NCBI GenBank assembly: GCA_965229605.1
Contig: OZ245892.1
Location: 1,488,001 to 1,552,000, forward strand
Direction of reading: 5' to 3'
Length of the DNA stretch: 64,000 nt
DNA from: G965229605 sp965229605
Lineage (GTDB): Bacteria > Pseudomonadota > Alphaproteobacteria > CBDDJK01
The notes under the pieces are model-generated. The model saw nothing but the letters and a program-made list of their open reading frames with translations, was not told where the DNA came from and searched no databases. The position numbers and the translations under genes were made by a program. This document shows, piece by piece, positions 43,599-52,573 of the stretch (positions are counted from its first letter, which is position 1; each line of letters starts with the position of its first letter).

Positions 43599-43675
43599 TG
43601 GCAGCCCCGGCAGGATTCGAACCTGCAACCTATCGCTTAGAAGGCGATTGCTCTATCCGGTTGAGCCACGGGGCC
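43599..43675 (-). tRNA. tRNA-Arg (anticodon TCT)
   Basis: Minus strand from 43675: acceptor GGCCCCG pairs with CGGGGCT, D-arm GCTCAACCGGATAGAGC, anticodon stem ATCGC/GCGAT around CTTCTAA (anticodon TCT), T-arm GGTTCGAATCC, encoded CCA at 43601-43599. It reads AGA/AGG codons. Confidence 0.95.
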
Positions 43676-43682
43676 ACTATAG

Positions 43683-44348
43683 TCAGAAATCAAGATCGAG
43701 GTAATGTCTTTGTGGAGGCAAGCCGGGCAAGCGGTCTTGAAGCAGAGGCCGGAAGCTGGGTCGATGTTTTATATTCATGTACCAGGCTTTGGCGTCGGGA
43801 TATTTAGACCAGGGCACTTCGCCTAGATAGTCGATGGTTGAAAGCTGGGCGGCGGCAGCAAAATCGGCTTGTGTCAGGCTGGCCCCGGCCAGGTAGGCGC
43901 GGCGTTCGAGCAGCCAGGTGATATAGTTCATATGAATAGTCAGGTTTTGAGCCCCTGCCCGCAGGGTCGAAGGATCGGGCTCTCCCTCTCCGGCGAGGCG
44001 GCGATAGATTTTTTCGCCGACAATAAGCTGCGTGACTTCCGGTTCAAACTTGGATTCAAACCAGTCGATCACCCGGCGCACTTCTGCACGCATGACGGCC
44101 CCCTGGCCCAGAAGCGGCGGGTCATACATTTCATCAAGATATTCGGCGGCGGGCTGAGCCCCGCAGACTGTCCCGCCGTCTTCATCAACCAGCACGGGGA
44201 AATGCCCGGCCGGATTGATCGCCAGAAATTCGGTGTCCCTGGCCAGGAAATTCCAGCTGCGCAGGGTAAAGGGCAAATTTTTCTCTTCCAATGTCAGGCG
44301 AATGCGCCGGCATTGTGGCAAGAAGATATGGTGATGAAGTGTGATCAT
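43683..44348 (-). CDS. Glutathione S-transferase family protein
   Basis: 221 residues from ATG 44348. The thioredoxin-like N-domain begins MITLHHHIFLPQCRRIRLTL, with a Cys at the position of the usual active residue, and has the glutathione-binding cis-Pro segment NPAGHFPVLVDEDG. The helical C-domain contains LAGASLTQADFAAAAQLSTI, the conserved N-capping/hydrophobic staple region. An in-frame start 45 bases further upstream would add unconserved residues. Substrate unknown. It lies just downstream of transaldolase on the same strand. Confidence 0.88.
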   Translation of the reverse strand: MITLHHHIFLPQCRRIRLTLEEKNLPFTLRSWNFLARDTEFLAINPAGHFPVLVDEDGGTVCGAQPAAEYLDEMYDPPLLGQGAVMRAEVRRVIDWFESKFEPEVTQLIVGEKIYRRLAGEGEPDPSTLRAGAQNLTIHMNYITWLLERRAYLAGASLTQADFAAAAQLSTIDYLGEVPWSKYPDAKAWYMNIKHRPSFRPLLQDRLPGLPPQRHYLDLDF

Positions 44349-44420
44349 GATATCAGCGCATACACAAAACGGTCCCGGAGTTAAAGCCCCCAATCCCGAA
44401 ATAGAATTCTGAAGATAGAA

Positions 44421-45074
44421 TTACAAAATGGACTGCCCGGTTTTTTTCCAGTCATCCATGAATTGTTTCAGCCCGGCATCGGTCAGGGGATGTTTGATCA
44501 GCCCGGCCAGAATAGAGGGTGGCACGGTTGCGACATCGGCCCCGGCCAGTGCGGCATCTTTGACATGATTGCTGGTGCGGATGGAGGCCGCCAGGATTTC
44601 GGTTTTCAGATCATAATTATCATAGATGGTTCGGATATCGTGGAGAAGTTCGACCCCTTCAATCCCGCTATCGTCGAGGCGACCGATAAATGGCGAGATA
44701 TAGGTGGCCCCAGCCCGTGCTGCCAGCAAGGCCTGCACCGCAGAAAAACAGAGGGTGACATTGGTTTTGATATCAAGCCCGTCCAGCGCGCGACAAGCCA
44801 TCAATCCGTCCGGAGTCAAGGGGATTTTTACCACGATATTTGGATGGATTTTGGCCAGTTTTTTTCCTTCCTTGATCATGTCATCGGCTTTCAAGGCAAC
44901 GACTTCTGCCGATACAGGGCCGTCAATACAGGCACAAATATCCTTCAGGACTTCATCATATTGGCGTCCGGCTTTTAGGACCAGGCTTGGATTGGTTGTG
45001 ACTCCGTCAACCAGTCCGCTTTCTTTATAGGTTTCAATGGCGGAGATATCTGCTGAATCGATAAAAAAGCGCAT
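44421..45074 (-). CDS. tal: Transaldolase, short TalC/FSA type
   Basis: 217 residues, the short transaldolase/fructose-6-phosphate aldolase type. MRFFIDSADISAIETYKESG, VDGVTTNPSLVLKAGR, HPNIVVKIPLTPDGLMACRA with the Schiff-base Lys in VVKIPLT (about 84-90), NVTLCFSAVQALLAARAGAT and SPFIGRLDDSG. Most alphaproteobacterial members are annotated as transaldolase of the non-oxidative pentose phosphate pathway; FSA activity cannot be excluded from sequence. Confidence 0.93.
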   Translation of the reverse strand: MRFFIDSADISAIETYKESGLVDGVTTNPSLVLKAGRQYDEVLKDICACIDGPVSAEVVALKADDMIKEGKKLAKIHPNIVVKIPLTPDGLMACRALDGLDIKTNVTLCFSAVQALLAARAGATYISPFIGRLDDSGIEGVELLHDIRTIYDNYDLKTEILAASIRTSNHVKDAALAGADVATVPPSILAGLIKHPLTDAGLKQFMDDWKKTGQSIL

Positions 45075-45105
45075 GGTCTATCCTTTATAAAGAGGGCGGG
45101 CTATT

Positions 45106-46032
45106 TTAGGTTCTATTAGAAGAAGTCTCGTCATTTGATGCTGGCGTGGACGGCAGAGGGCTGCGCAAGCCCTGTGCAGCGGCTGCCAGACGCCGGTAGC
45201 TCAAGAGCGAGACGGGAAAGCTGGCCAGATAGGCGACAAGCAGGATCAGCAGGGTGATCCAGGGGGCGCCTGCCAGCCCGGACAGGCTGAAAGCGGCCAG
45301 CGCGAGGATTGGCAGCACCAGTGACGGGCGCACCCGCACTTTTTTCAAAGAGAAAGTCGGCAGTTCGCTGACCATCAACAGGCCGACAGCGACAGTCCAG
45401 ATAGCGACAGCAATCGGCGGGATAACGATGCTGGTGACTTTTAAGGTATCGATCAGGACAAAGCTGAGAATGAGCGGCATCAGGGCCAGCATAGCCCCGG
45501 CAGGGGCTGGCACGCCTTGAAAATAATTATAGGCATAGGCGGGCAGCGCATCCAGTCGGCTGTTGAAGCGTGCGAGGCGCAGCCCGCAGCAAACGGCGAG
45601 GAACAAGGCGGCAATCCAGCCAAACCCGCCGCCGATTCCGCCGACCGGTTCGCCGATTTCTGACAGTTTCCAGTAATAGAGGATCAGGGCTGGAGACACC
45701 CCGAAAGCAACCACATCGGATAGAGAATCCATTTGTTCTCCAAAGGCGCTGGCTGCATTTAAAAGCCGGGCCATTCGCCCGTCCAGCCCATCGAGAACGG
45801 CTGCCAGCAAAATGGCGGTGACTGCAAATTCAAAACGTCCTTCCAGAGCCAGCCGCACCCCGGTCAAGGCGGCACAGGTTGCTGCAACCGTGATCATATT
45901 GGGGAGCATGCGTAACAGGCTGCCGCCTCTTTCACGCGGAGTGCGCCGTTTTGCCCCGGTTGTCATTCGTCCGGTTCTTTTAGAGGCTGGCCTTTCAGGC
46001 TCGGTCATGGCTGGCCTTTCAGGCTCGGTCAT
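45106..46032 (-). CDS. pssA: CDP-diacylglycerol-serine O-phosphatidyltransferase
   Basis: 308 residues. A membrane enzyme making phosphatidylserine for phosphatidylethanolamine synthesis. The CDP-alcohol phosphatidyltransferase motif DGLDGRMARLLNAASAFGEQ continues as MDSLSDVVAFGVSPA, with the family Asp residues in place, in about eight hydrophobic segments. ATG 46032 overlaps the gshA stop (ATGA). The first 24 bases of the gene are an exact tandem duplicate, so the protein starts with two copies of MTEPERPA; ATG 46008 is an equivalent alternative start. Phosphatidylserine decarboxylase (psd), the usual neighbour, is not present. Confidence 0.93.
   Translation of the reverse strand: MTEPERPAMTEPERPASKRTGRMTTGAKRRTPRERGGSLLRMLPNMITVAATCAALTGVRLALEGRFEFAVTAILLAAVLDGLDGRMARLLNAASAFGEQMDSLSDVVAFGVSPALILYYWKLSEIGEPVGGIGGGFGWIAALFLAVCCGLRLARFNSRLDALPAYAYNYFQGVPAPAGAMLALMPLILSFVLIDTLKVTSIVIPPIAVAIWTVAVGLLMVSELPTFSLKKVRVRPSLVLPILALAAFSLSGLAGAPWITLLILLVAYLASFPVSLLSYRRLAAAAQGLRSPLPSTPASNDETSSNRT
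45985..46032 (-). repeat. 24-bp perfect tandem duplication at the pssA start
   Basis: Bases 45985-46008 and 46009-46032 are identical and in frame, each carrying an ATG of pssA. The copies encode MTEPERPA twice. Confidence 0.95.
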
Positions 46033-47450
46033 GGAAAGGATTCTTCATCAATACAATATCCATAGGCCCGATAAATCGGGGCAATCCGCCCGCCCCAGGG
46101 CCCGGCATAATCCGCCAGCATCCGGTCCGCAATGGTCTTTCCGGTTTCAGCAAATTCAAGGGCCGGGTCAAGAAAAGATCGTTCATCCTGCCCCTCAAAC
46201 CCCAGCCGTGCCCGGGCTTTCAAGCCATCTTGCGAAATCTGCAAGGCTGCACTGGCCAATTCACGAATAGACCCAACCTCTGCCACCCCGTCCAGCGCAT
46301 CCCGCGCCGCCAGCTGTGACAATTCAACAACCTGTTCATATCGCCAGGAACGGATCATCGCGTAAGCCGCTTCAAGGGCAGCATCATCATATAATAGCCC
46401 GACCCAGAAGGCAGGCAAGGCACAAAGATTCTCCCAGGGACCGGCATCAGCCCCGCGCATTTCAATAAATGTTTTAACCCGTGCTTCGGGAAAAGCCGTT
46501 GTCGCATGATCCGCCAGATCGCCAATGGTGGCCTGGCCCAGCTGTTCGCCTTGCGGGCCTTGCAAGCGACCTTCCAGAAAATCGCCAAAATTTTTGCCCG
46601 ACACATCAATATAATCATCGCCGCGATGAACAAAATACATGGGAATACGCAGAATATAATCGGCAAGGGCTTCATAGCCCAGCCCCTCATCAAAAATAAA
46701 ACGCGGAATCCCGCAGCGGTCCGGGTCGGTATCCATCCAGATTCGGCTACGCCAGCTTTTATAGCCTGAGGGTTTTCCCTCGACAAAGGGGGAACTGGCA
46801 AATAACGCCACAGCAAGCGGCTGCATGGCGGTTGCAACCCGCCATTTTTTCGCCATATCTGCTTCAGAGCTATAATCAAGATTAACCTGCACGGTCGAGG
46901 TGCGCAGCATCATATCCAGCCCAAGATTACCGCGTTTTGGCATATATTCGCGCATAATCTTGTAGCGGCCTTTCGGCATCCAGTGAAAATCTTGACGCGC
47001 AAGCTCCGGGAAGAACCCCATACTCAGGATTGAGGCCCCAATCGCCCGGCAGGCTTTGCCAACCTGCGCCAGATGGCGGTTGGTTTCCTGACAAATATGG
47101 TGAATGGTCGGCAAAAGAGCCCCGGATAGTTCAAACTGACCGCCAGGCTCCAGCGTGATAGAACTGCCATCCGTGCCTTTTAGGGCGATAATGCGCTCAT
47201 TTTCATAAACCGGTTGCCATAAATCAGATGAATTTTTAGCCAGTTGCTCCAGCAAAAGGCCAATGCCTGCGCCTTCGCCAGACGGGGACTCATAAGGAAG
47301 AGGCCGCAACAGCTTGCTATCCAGAATGAACTTTTCATGCTCCGCCCCGATCCCGAAATCCGACGGGGATTTCTCGCCAGAAGCAACCCAGTCAATAATA
47401 TCCTTCTTGCCGGTAACCGGTTGCGGATTTGCTGCTGCAGGGCCGCTCAT
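46029..47450 (-). CDS. gshA: Glutamate-cysteine ligase, plant/alphaproteobacterial type
   Basis: 473 residues. The first enzyme of glutathione synthesis. Characteristic segments: FGIGAEHEKFILDSKLLRPL near 32, LKGTDGSSITLEPGGQFELS with the ATP/metal acidic residues, the conserved MPKRGNLGLDMMLRTSTVQV, SSPFVEGKPSGYKSWRSRIW, YFVHRGDDYIDVSGKNFGDF and EMRGADAGPWENLCALPAFW. It supplies the glutathione used by adhC-fghA and GST. It is coupled to pssA by a 4-base overlap and lies downstream of greA. Confidence 0.95.
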   Translation of the reverse strand: MSGPAAANPQPVTGKKDIIDWVASGEKSPSDFGIGAEHEKFILDSKLLRPLPYESPSGEGAGIGLLLEQLAKNSSDLWQPVYENERIIALKGTDGSSITLEPGGQFELSGALLPTIHHICQETNRHLAQVGKACRAIGASILSMGFFPELARQDFHWMPKGRYKIMREYMPKRGNLGLDMMLRTSTVQVNLDYSSEADMAKKWRVATAMQPLAVALFASSPFVEGKPSGYKSWRSRIWMDTDPDRCGIPRFIFDEGLGYEALADYILRIPMYFVHRGDDYIDVSGKNFGDFLEGRLQGPQGEQLGQATIGDLADHATTAFPEARVKTFIEMRGADAGPWENLCALPAFWVGLLYDDAALEAAYAMIRSWRYEQVVELSQLAARDALDGVAEVGSIRELASAALQISQDGLKARARLGFEGQDERSFLDPALEFAETGKTIADRMLADYAGPWGGRIAPIYRAYGYCIDEESFP

Positions 47451-47503
47451 CGCATCCTCTTTTTACACTTAATCAACCAAACCACCTTATTTGCCACCCG
47501 GGC

Positions 47504-47980
47504 CTACTTAAACGCAACCGCAACGACTTCATAGTCCTTGACCCCGCCAGGAGTCTGGACTTCAAACATATCCCCGACATTGCGCCCAATCATCGCCCGC
47601 GCCAATGGCGACTTAACCGAAATCCGATTCTGGTTAATATCAGCCTCCAACTCCCCGACAATCTGATAGACCTTCTCATGGTCGGTCTCACAATCAGCCA
47701 ACGTCACCGTCGCCCCAAACATCACCTTCTCTCCACTCAAGCTGCTGGGGTCAATAATCTCAACCCGGCTTATCTTGTCCTCAAGCTCGGCAATGCGGCC
47801 CTCAATAAAACTCTGCCGCTCGCGCGCCGCATGATACTCCGCATTCTCGGATAAATCACCATGCGCCCGCGCCTCCGCAATCGCCTGAATAACCGCAGGG
47901 CGATCCGTCCCCTTTAACTGCTTCAACTCGCTTTGCATTGACTCATAGCCTTCCAGAGTCATCGGTACTTTGTCGATCAT
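47504..47980 (-). CDS. greA: Transcription elongation factor GreA
   Basis: 158 residues. It rescues backtracked RNA polymerase by stimulating transcript cleavage. The N-terminal coiled coil has the acidic tip region HGDLSENAEYHAARERQSF (about 41-59); the C-terminal FKBP-like domain includes VMFGATVTLADCETDHE, ISVKSPLARAMIGRNVGDM and EVQTPGGVKDYEVVAV. The N-terminal MTLEGYESMQSELKQLKG is typical. Confidence 0.96.
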   Translation of the reverse strand: MIDKVPMTLEGYESMQSELKQLKGTDRPAVIQAIAEARAHGDLSENAEYHAARERQSFIEGRIAELEDKISRVEIIDPSSLSGEKVMFGATVTLADCETDHEKVYQIVGELEADINQNRISVKSPLARAMIGRNVGDMFEVQTPGGVKDYEVVAVAFK

Positions 47981-48047
47981 TCTCGAATCCTGTGAAAATA
48001 AATAGGTTGATCAGCCAGCATAACTATAAGGCTGGAAACGTCTCTCG

Positions 48048-48074
48048 CAAAGACCCTAACATATCAGGTCTTTG
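48048..48074. terminator. Hairpin between greA and the ThiY-like gene, possible terminator
   Basis: CAAAGACC (48048-48055) and GGTCTTTG (48067-48074) form a perfect 8-bp stem with an 11-base loop, about 40 bases past the stop of the ThiY-like gene at 48113. There is no long T-run, so termination is uncertain. A second short stem CCAGC/GCTGG lies at 48014-48034. Confidence 0.45.
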
Positions 48075-48112
48075 ATATAAAGAGGCCTGTTAAAGAACAG
48101 CCCCTTATCAAC

Positions 48113-49078
48113 TCACGGCTCAATCGCATAGGTGGATAAAGGCGGCAGCTGATCAACCAGACCGGATTCCAGCATGAAATCAGCAAAACGCATATAGCGG
48201 TTTTTATCCAGTGCACGCGGGCGATGAGCAAAGCGCGGCAAGGTATCGACAAAGGCCCGGCGATTTAACTCATCGTCCAGATCAGGATAGGCTTCCAGAA
48301 AAAGCTGCAAGGAATCATCGGGATGGTTGATCATATAGGACCCGGCAGCTTCAACTGCATCAAGGAATTTCGGGACAAAAGCCTCTCCCTCGCGGCCTTT
48401 TTGAACGATATAGATCAGTTCGTCATGATTGGGGATTCCATGTTCTTCAATGAAGAAGGCCCGCCCCGGGCGACCGACAAGATCAAGCTGTGTCATTTCA
48501 AAATTGCGGAAAGCCCCGATGACGGCATCCACCTGTTCGGAAGCCAGGGCAGAGGTCAAAGCAAAATTGACATTGATCAATTCAACATCATCAAGCCCCA
48601 GGCCAACCGTTTTAAGCATGCTTGACAGTAACACTTCCTCCATCCCGGCAACCGAAAAGCCGACTTTACGCCCGCGCAGGTCTGACAAATCCTTGATTGG
48701 CCCGTCCGCCAGCACGGCGATTGAATTTAAAGGCGTGGCTACCAGCGTTCCAACCCGCATAAGGGGCAGCCCGGCAGCAGCTTGCAGGTAAAGTTGCGGT
48801 TGATAAGAAATACCGATATCGGCCTGCCCGGCTGCAATCAATTTTGGCGGATCGGTGGGGTCAGCCGGAGGGTAAAGCGTGATCTCCAGCCCGGCTGCTT
48901 CAAAGAAGCCTTTTTTATCGGCAATGATCAACGGCGCATGGTCTGGATTGACGTACCAGTCAAGCAGAACATCCAGTTTGGTCTCGGCTTTCAAAGGGGC
49001 GGAAATCCCGCCAGCAAGAACAGCACCCACCAGCACATAAAGCCAGCATTTGAACATCAACAAACAACGATCCATCAT
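48113..49078 (-). CDS. ThiY/NMT1-like periplasmic binding protein
   Basis: 321 residues with an N-terminal signal (VLVGAVLAGGISAPLKAE). The mature start DVLLDWYVNPDHAPLIIADK and KGFFEAAGLEITLYPPADPT are diagnostic of the NMT1/THI5-like fold, best known from ThiY, which binds formylaminopyrimidine for thiamine salvage. LPLMRVGTLVATPLNSIAVL and LRGRKVGFSVAGMEEVLLSS follow. Partner permease and ATPase genes (ThiX, ThiZ) are absent and no TPP riboswitch is visible in the 36-bp gap before it, so the substrate may be another pyrimidine or an aromatic compound. Confidence 0.85.
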   Translation of the reverse strand: MMDRCLLMFKCWLYVLVGAVLAGGISAPLKAETKLDVLLDWYVNPDHAPLIIADKKGFFEAAGLEITLYPPADPTDPPKLIAAGQADIGISYQPQLYLQAAAGLPLMRVGTLVATPLNSIAVLADGPIKDLSDLRGRKVGFSVAGMEEVLLSSMLKTVGLGLDDVELINVNFALTSALASEQVDAVIGAFRNFEMTQLDLVGRPGRAFFIEEHGIPNHDELIYIVQKGREGEAFVPKFLDAVEAAGSYMINHPDDSLQLFLEAYPDLDDELNRRAFVDTLPRFAHRPRALDKNRYMRFADFMLESGLVDQLPPLSTYAIEP

Positions 49079-49114
49079 GATATTTCCTTTATTGCGGTTT
49101 CCAGAGTCAGGAGC

Positions 49115-50386
49115 CTAATGATCTGGAAACAATATTTGCGCGGCGATGACAAGCGATTCTGCGTCCAACTGATGATTTTCCCCGGCCCTCTCTCCGCGTA
49201 AAGCCAGGGTGGGCGCATGTAAAAGACGATTGATCAAAAGACGGGTGGCCTTGCTTGCATCCGCTGTCGGATGCTGATCGAGAATATCCGCCCGTTCGGC
49301 CTCAAAACGGGCACGCAGGGCCAAGGCGGGCTCCAGATCAGTTGTATCAAGCGCAGTCTGCTCCATTGAAGCTAAATGCGCCTCCACCATGGATTCGGCT
49401 TTTTGTGCTGCCGCGCTGCGCTGTGACTGCGTTTCTTCCGTCATTTTAACCAGATCATCATAGGTATAAAGATAAAGGTCATCCACCTTTCGGGTTTCAG
49501 GCGCACAGTCGGCGGGCATTCCGCAATCAAACAAAAGCATCAGCCGCCGCCGCCGGGCCCGCAGCACGGCTTCCATCCCGGAGCGGTCCAGAAGATAGCT
49601 TCCCGCCCCGTGCGCCATGATAACAATATCACAATCGGACAGATAATCCTGTATAGAGTCAAAGGGGCGGTATCGCCGCCCGCGAAAGGCAGCCTCGCGT
49701 TCTGTGCGGCGGGCCGGGCCGGTCAGATCAAAGCGGGCAATGCCGGACTGTTCCAGATAATCGGCGATAATTTCACCAATTTCGCCAAGCCCGATGATCA
49801 GGCCGGGCCGCTGGCGCATGGTTGAAAATAAATCTTTTGATAATCTTGAAGCCGCACTGGCAATCGACAGGGCCCCGCTGCCGATATGCGTATCAGAGCG
49901 CACCTTGCGGGCCAGGCGACTGGCACTGTCAATCAGCGGCGATATCACCGGACCGATCAGACCGGCTTCGCGGGCAATAGAACAGGCCGCTTTGAATTGG
50001 CCCAGAATTTGGGATTCTCCCACCACTTTGCTGTCCAGCGCGCAGGCAACCCGCAAAAGGTGACGCACAGCCTCTGCCCCCTGTTTTTGATAAAAGGCAT
50101 CGGGGGGGATATCCGGGACAGGAATCGCTGCCTGACGGGCGAGACGTGATTTTATCCGGTCTGATGCAGCCTGTGCAGCGGCACTATCGGTGCAAGCGTA
50201 AAAAACATCTGTCCGGTCACAGGTAGAAAGAAGCACGGCTTCGTCAAGGCCGCCCCCGCTTTCAGAAGATGTTAGAGAGGTTAAAACGTCAACCAGCGCA
50301 TCCTGTTCAATATAAAATTGCTCGACAAGGCCTGCCGATGCGCTTTGGCGGCTAATTCCCGTGATTCCAAATTTTTCCCCCAGCAT
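49115..50386 (-). CDS. hemA: Glutamyl-tRNA reductase
   Basis: 423 residues. Reduces glutamyl-tRNA to glutamate semialdehyde, the first step of C5 heme synthesis. The catalytic Cys is in EAVLLSTCDRTDVFYA (about 49-64). Further marks are LDSKVVGESQILGQFKAA, GSGALSIASAASRLSKDLF and the NADPH site LIIGLGEIGEIIADYL. Several usual residues have drifted (CDR for CNR, GLGEIG for GAGEMG), so it is a divergent but complete member. Use of the C5 route is notable because many alphaproteobacteria use the Shemin ALAS enzyme, which is not seen in this window. Confidence 0.9.
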   Translation of the reverse strand: MLGEKFGITGISRQSASAGLVEQFYIEQDALVDVLTSLTSSESGGGLDEAVLLSTCDRTDVFYACTDSAAAQAASDRIKSRLARQAAIPVPDIPPDAFYQKQGAEAVRHLLRVACALDSKVVGESQILGQFKAACSIAREAGLIGPVISPLIDSASRLARKVRSDTHIGSGALSIASAASRLSKDLFSTMRQRPGLIIGLGEIGEIIADYLEQSGIARFDLTGPARRTEREAAFRGRRYRPFDSIQDYLSDCDIVIMAHGAGSYLLDRSGMEAVLRARRRRLMLLFDCGMPADCAPETRKVDDLYLYTYDDLVKMTEETQSQRSAAAQKAESMVEAHLASMEQTALDTTDLEPALALRARFEAERADILDQHPTADASKATRLLINRLLHAPTLALRGERAGENHQLDAESLVIAAQILFPDH

Positions 50387-50450
50387 ATCACGCCATCTTA
50401 CGTCATATCACGGCACAAAAGCCTGAATGAAAGCGGTTTAACGATAGGCA

Positions 50451-51812
50451 TTAACGATAGGCGCTAAGGGTGCCATCATTCTGCAAGATCAGGAGCTGGC
50501 GATTGGCAACAACCGGCAGGGCAGCAATCCCTGCGCCGATTGAAATTTTTCCAAGCACCACCCCGTTATAGGGGGAGAGGCTATAAATCTCGCCAAGATT
50601 ATTGCCCAGAACAAGGCGGTCTCCGGCAAGCACTGGCCCGCGCCAGAAAATACGGCCTTCCTGATCTTCTGGCTCTTCAAATTGCGGAAGATAGGTGCGC
50701 CAGCGCACACGCCCGCCGCGCCGGGTCAAGGCCGCCAGCGTATAATCGCTGCTGAGCAGATAGACATAATCCCCTGCCGCCCAGGGCATGTGGGTCCCGG
50801 AAACCTGTCGTTCCCAGGCCCGGATGCCGGTGCGCAGATCAATCGCCAGAAAGCGGCCCGCATGACTGATGGCATAGACGATTCCCCGATCAATCACCGG
50901 CATGGCCCGGATATCGGCAAGGCTGGTGATGGCATTCAAGGGTTGCAGGCTGGTCAGGCTTTCCGACCAGAGATCACGGCCATTGGCCAGGCGCAGGGCA
51001 AATAATTCGCCCGATGAATAGGGAATAATCGCCACCGGGCCGGAAAGGGCTGGCGCCCCGGCCCCAAGCAGGTCGGCTGTTTCGGAAATCCCGAAATGCC
51101 GCCATGCCAGGATGCCGGTTGCGGCCTCAAAGGCCACAGCCTGATTATCAATGGTCAAGACAACGACTTTACCCCCGGCAACCGCAGGCGGTGCGCGCAT
51201 CGGTGCCCCCGCAGAACTGCGCCATAAAAGACTGCCATCTTGTGCGGCCAGCGAGAAAACATCTGAAAATCCGGTTGAAACATACAGACGATCATTTTCA
51301 TAGGCCAGACCACCGCCGATGCTGTCCTCGTCCTCTTGCGGGACCGGCAGACGTTGCCGCCAGAGACGCTGACCCGTTTCTTCAGACAATGCCGTGATCG
51401 TATAACGGCTATCCATAACATAAACTTGACCGTTTGCGACAACCGGACCCGGGCTTTCCCCGCGATCACTGATGATCTCTCCAATATTGACCGACCATCT
51501 GCGCCGGGGATCATCGCCAAGGTCTAAATGATGGTTGGCATGATCCGCAAAACCCCCGGCTTGCGGCCACCCGTTATTGGCAAAAGGCCGGGGAATCTTT
51601 AATTGCTGATCCTGGATATCCGAATCCAGCTCAAGCTCGACATTACCCAAAAGCACCGGAATCCGGGTCCCGGGCAGCCGCGTTTCTTCGTCCCCGGCAC
51701 AGCCGACCAAAACGATAGCTAACGAAACAACAAAAGCGATGATAAGCGGGGAATTGATCTTGCCTGCATCGGAATTTTTGAAAAAAGCTGGACGAGGAAT
51801 GCGACTCAACAT
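50451..51812 (-). CDS. bamB: Outer membrane assembly factor BamB-like lipoprotein
   Basis: 453 residues. A lipoprotein signal with lipobox LVGC (LAIVLVGCAGDEE) leads to an eight-bladed beta-propeller of PQQ-like repeats: VYVMDSRYTITALSEETGQR followed by LWRQRLPV, DGSLLWRSSAGAPMRAPPAV and DLRTGIRAWERQVSG. BamB scaffolds the BAM machine that inserts outer-membrane proteins. It is 12 bases downstream of the YfgM-like gene, the usual order; the der (engA) GTPase gene that normally follows is replaced by hemA. Confidence 0.92.
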   Translation of the reverse strand: MLSRIPRPAFFKNSDAGKINSPLIIAFVVSLAIVLVGCAGDEETRLPGTRIPVLLGNVELELDSDIQDQQLKIPRPFANNGWPQAGGFADHANHHLDLGDDPRRRWSVNIGEIISDRGESPGPVVANGQVYVMDSRYTITALSEETGQRLWRQRLPVPQEDEDSIGGGLAYENDRLYVSTGFSDVFSLAAQDGSLLWRSSAGAPMRAPPAVAGGKVVVLTIDNQAVAFEAATGILAWRHFGISETADLLGAGAPALSGPVAIIPYSSGELFALRLANGRDLWSESLTSLQPLNAITSLADIRAMPVIDRGIVYAISHAGRFLAIDLRTGIRAWERQVSGTHMPWAAGDYVYLLSSDYTLAALTRRGGRVRWRTYLPQFEEPEDQEGRIFWRGPVLAGDRLVLGNNLGEIYSLSPYNGVVLGKISIGAGIAALPVVANRQLLILQNDGTLSAYR

Positions 51813-51823
51813 TGTCCCTTATC

Positions 51824-52525
51824 TTAATTCGCTGAACCCATCATACGCTCCAGCTCACGCGCCAGCTGACGCAATTCTGCTGGCGTTATGACCGAGTCAG
51901 AAAGCTGGGTCAAAATTTCAACAGCCTCCCCGGTTTGCCCCTGACTCACCAGCAACTCCACGGCAAGAATCTGCGCAAGCGGGAAAAGCTGTTGGGCTTC
52001 ATCCGGGGTGAATGTGTCAGGAAGAGCATCGGTGTTGCCGTCAAATGGCGACAAACTGTCCATAACCGGAGTCAATTCATCCAGCAAGAGAGCCGAAGAC
52101 TCGCCCTGCCCAATCCCTGCCGCAACCGCCATCAAGCGGGCCAATGTTTGTTCAAAAACCGGCAAATTCGTCTGTGAAGACAGGCTTTGATAATGAGACC
52201 GGGCCTGTTCATAGTCTCCATTTGTCATATGGTCGGCAGCCAGGCTCATCCGGGCAAGATCGCTTTGTCTCCCGCTAAAATCAAGAGAAGCTTGAAATCC
52301 TTCGTCAGCAGACGCATTGTCCTGATCAGCCGAAAGCGCAGAATAAAGCGCACGGGTGAAATCTGCGGCATTTTGCGTTTGTTGATGGCGGTAGAACTGC
52401 ACCCCTCCAACCGTCAAAAGCAAAAGCGCAAGCACGACAGCACCTGGCACCGCATAGCGGCGAAAAAGCTGCTTTGCCTGATCCTTGCGCAGATCCTCGT
52501 TAATTTCCTGAAAGAGATCAGCCAT
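51824..52525 (-). CDS. YfgM-like TPR membrane-anchored protein
   Basis: 233 residues. A single N-terminal membrane anchor (YAVPGAVVLALLLLTVGGVQ, about 25-44) preceded by a short cytoplasmic INEDLRKDQAKQLFRR, then a periplasmic helical region with TPR-like pairs (DLARMSLAADHMTNGDYEQA; AQQLFPLAQILAVELLVSQG). This matches the DUF2133/YfgM family, which contacts SecYEG and periplasmic chaperones. Synteny with bamB supports the call. Confidence 0.88.
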   Translation of the reverse strand: MADLFQEINEDLRKDQAKQLFRRYAVPGAVVLALLLLTVGGVQFYRHQQTQNAADFTRALYSALSADQDNASADEGFQASLDFSGRQSDLARMSLAADHMTNGDYEQARSHYQSLSSQTNLPVFEQTLARLMAVAAGIGQGESSALLLDELTPVMDSLSPFDGNTDALPDTFTPDEAQQLFPLAQILAVELLVSQGQTGEAVEILTQLSDSVITPAELRQLARELERMMGSAN

Positions 52526-52573
52526 GGCTATGATTTTCGGGTTTATCGGTTTTTATTATCAGTTTGATAAGCG

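Noticed and set aside
43598..43807. Small plus-strand frame over the tRNA-Arg gene
   Set aside because: It begins inside the antisense of a tRNA and translates tRNA sequence (FEPATYRLEGD), a common annotation artefact.
49079..49114. TPP riboswitch ahead of the ThiY-like gene
   Set aside because: The gap is only 36 bp and lacks the CTGAGA-type aptamer core.
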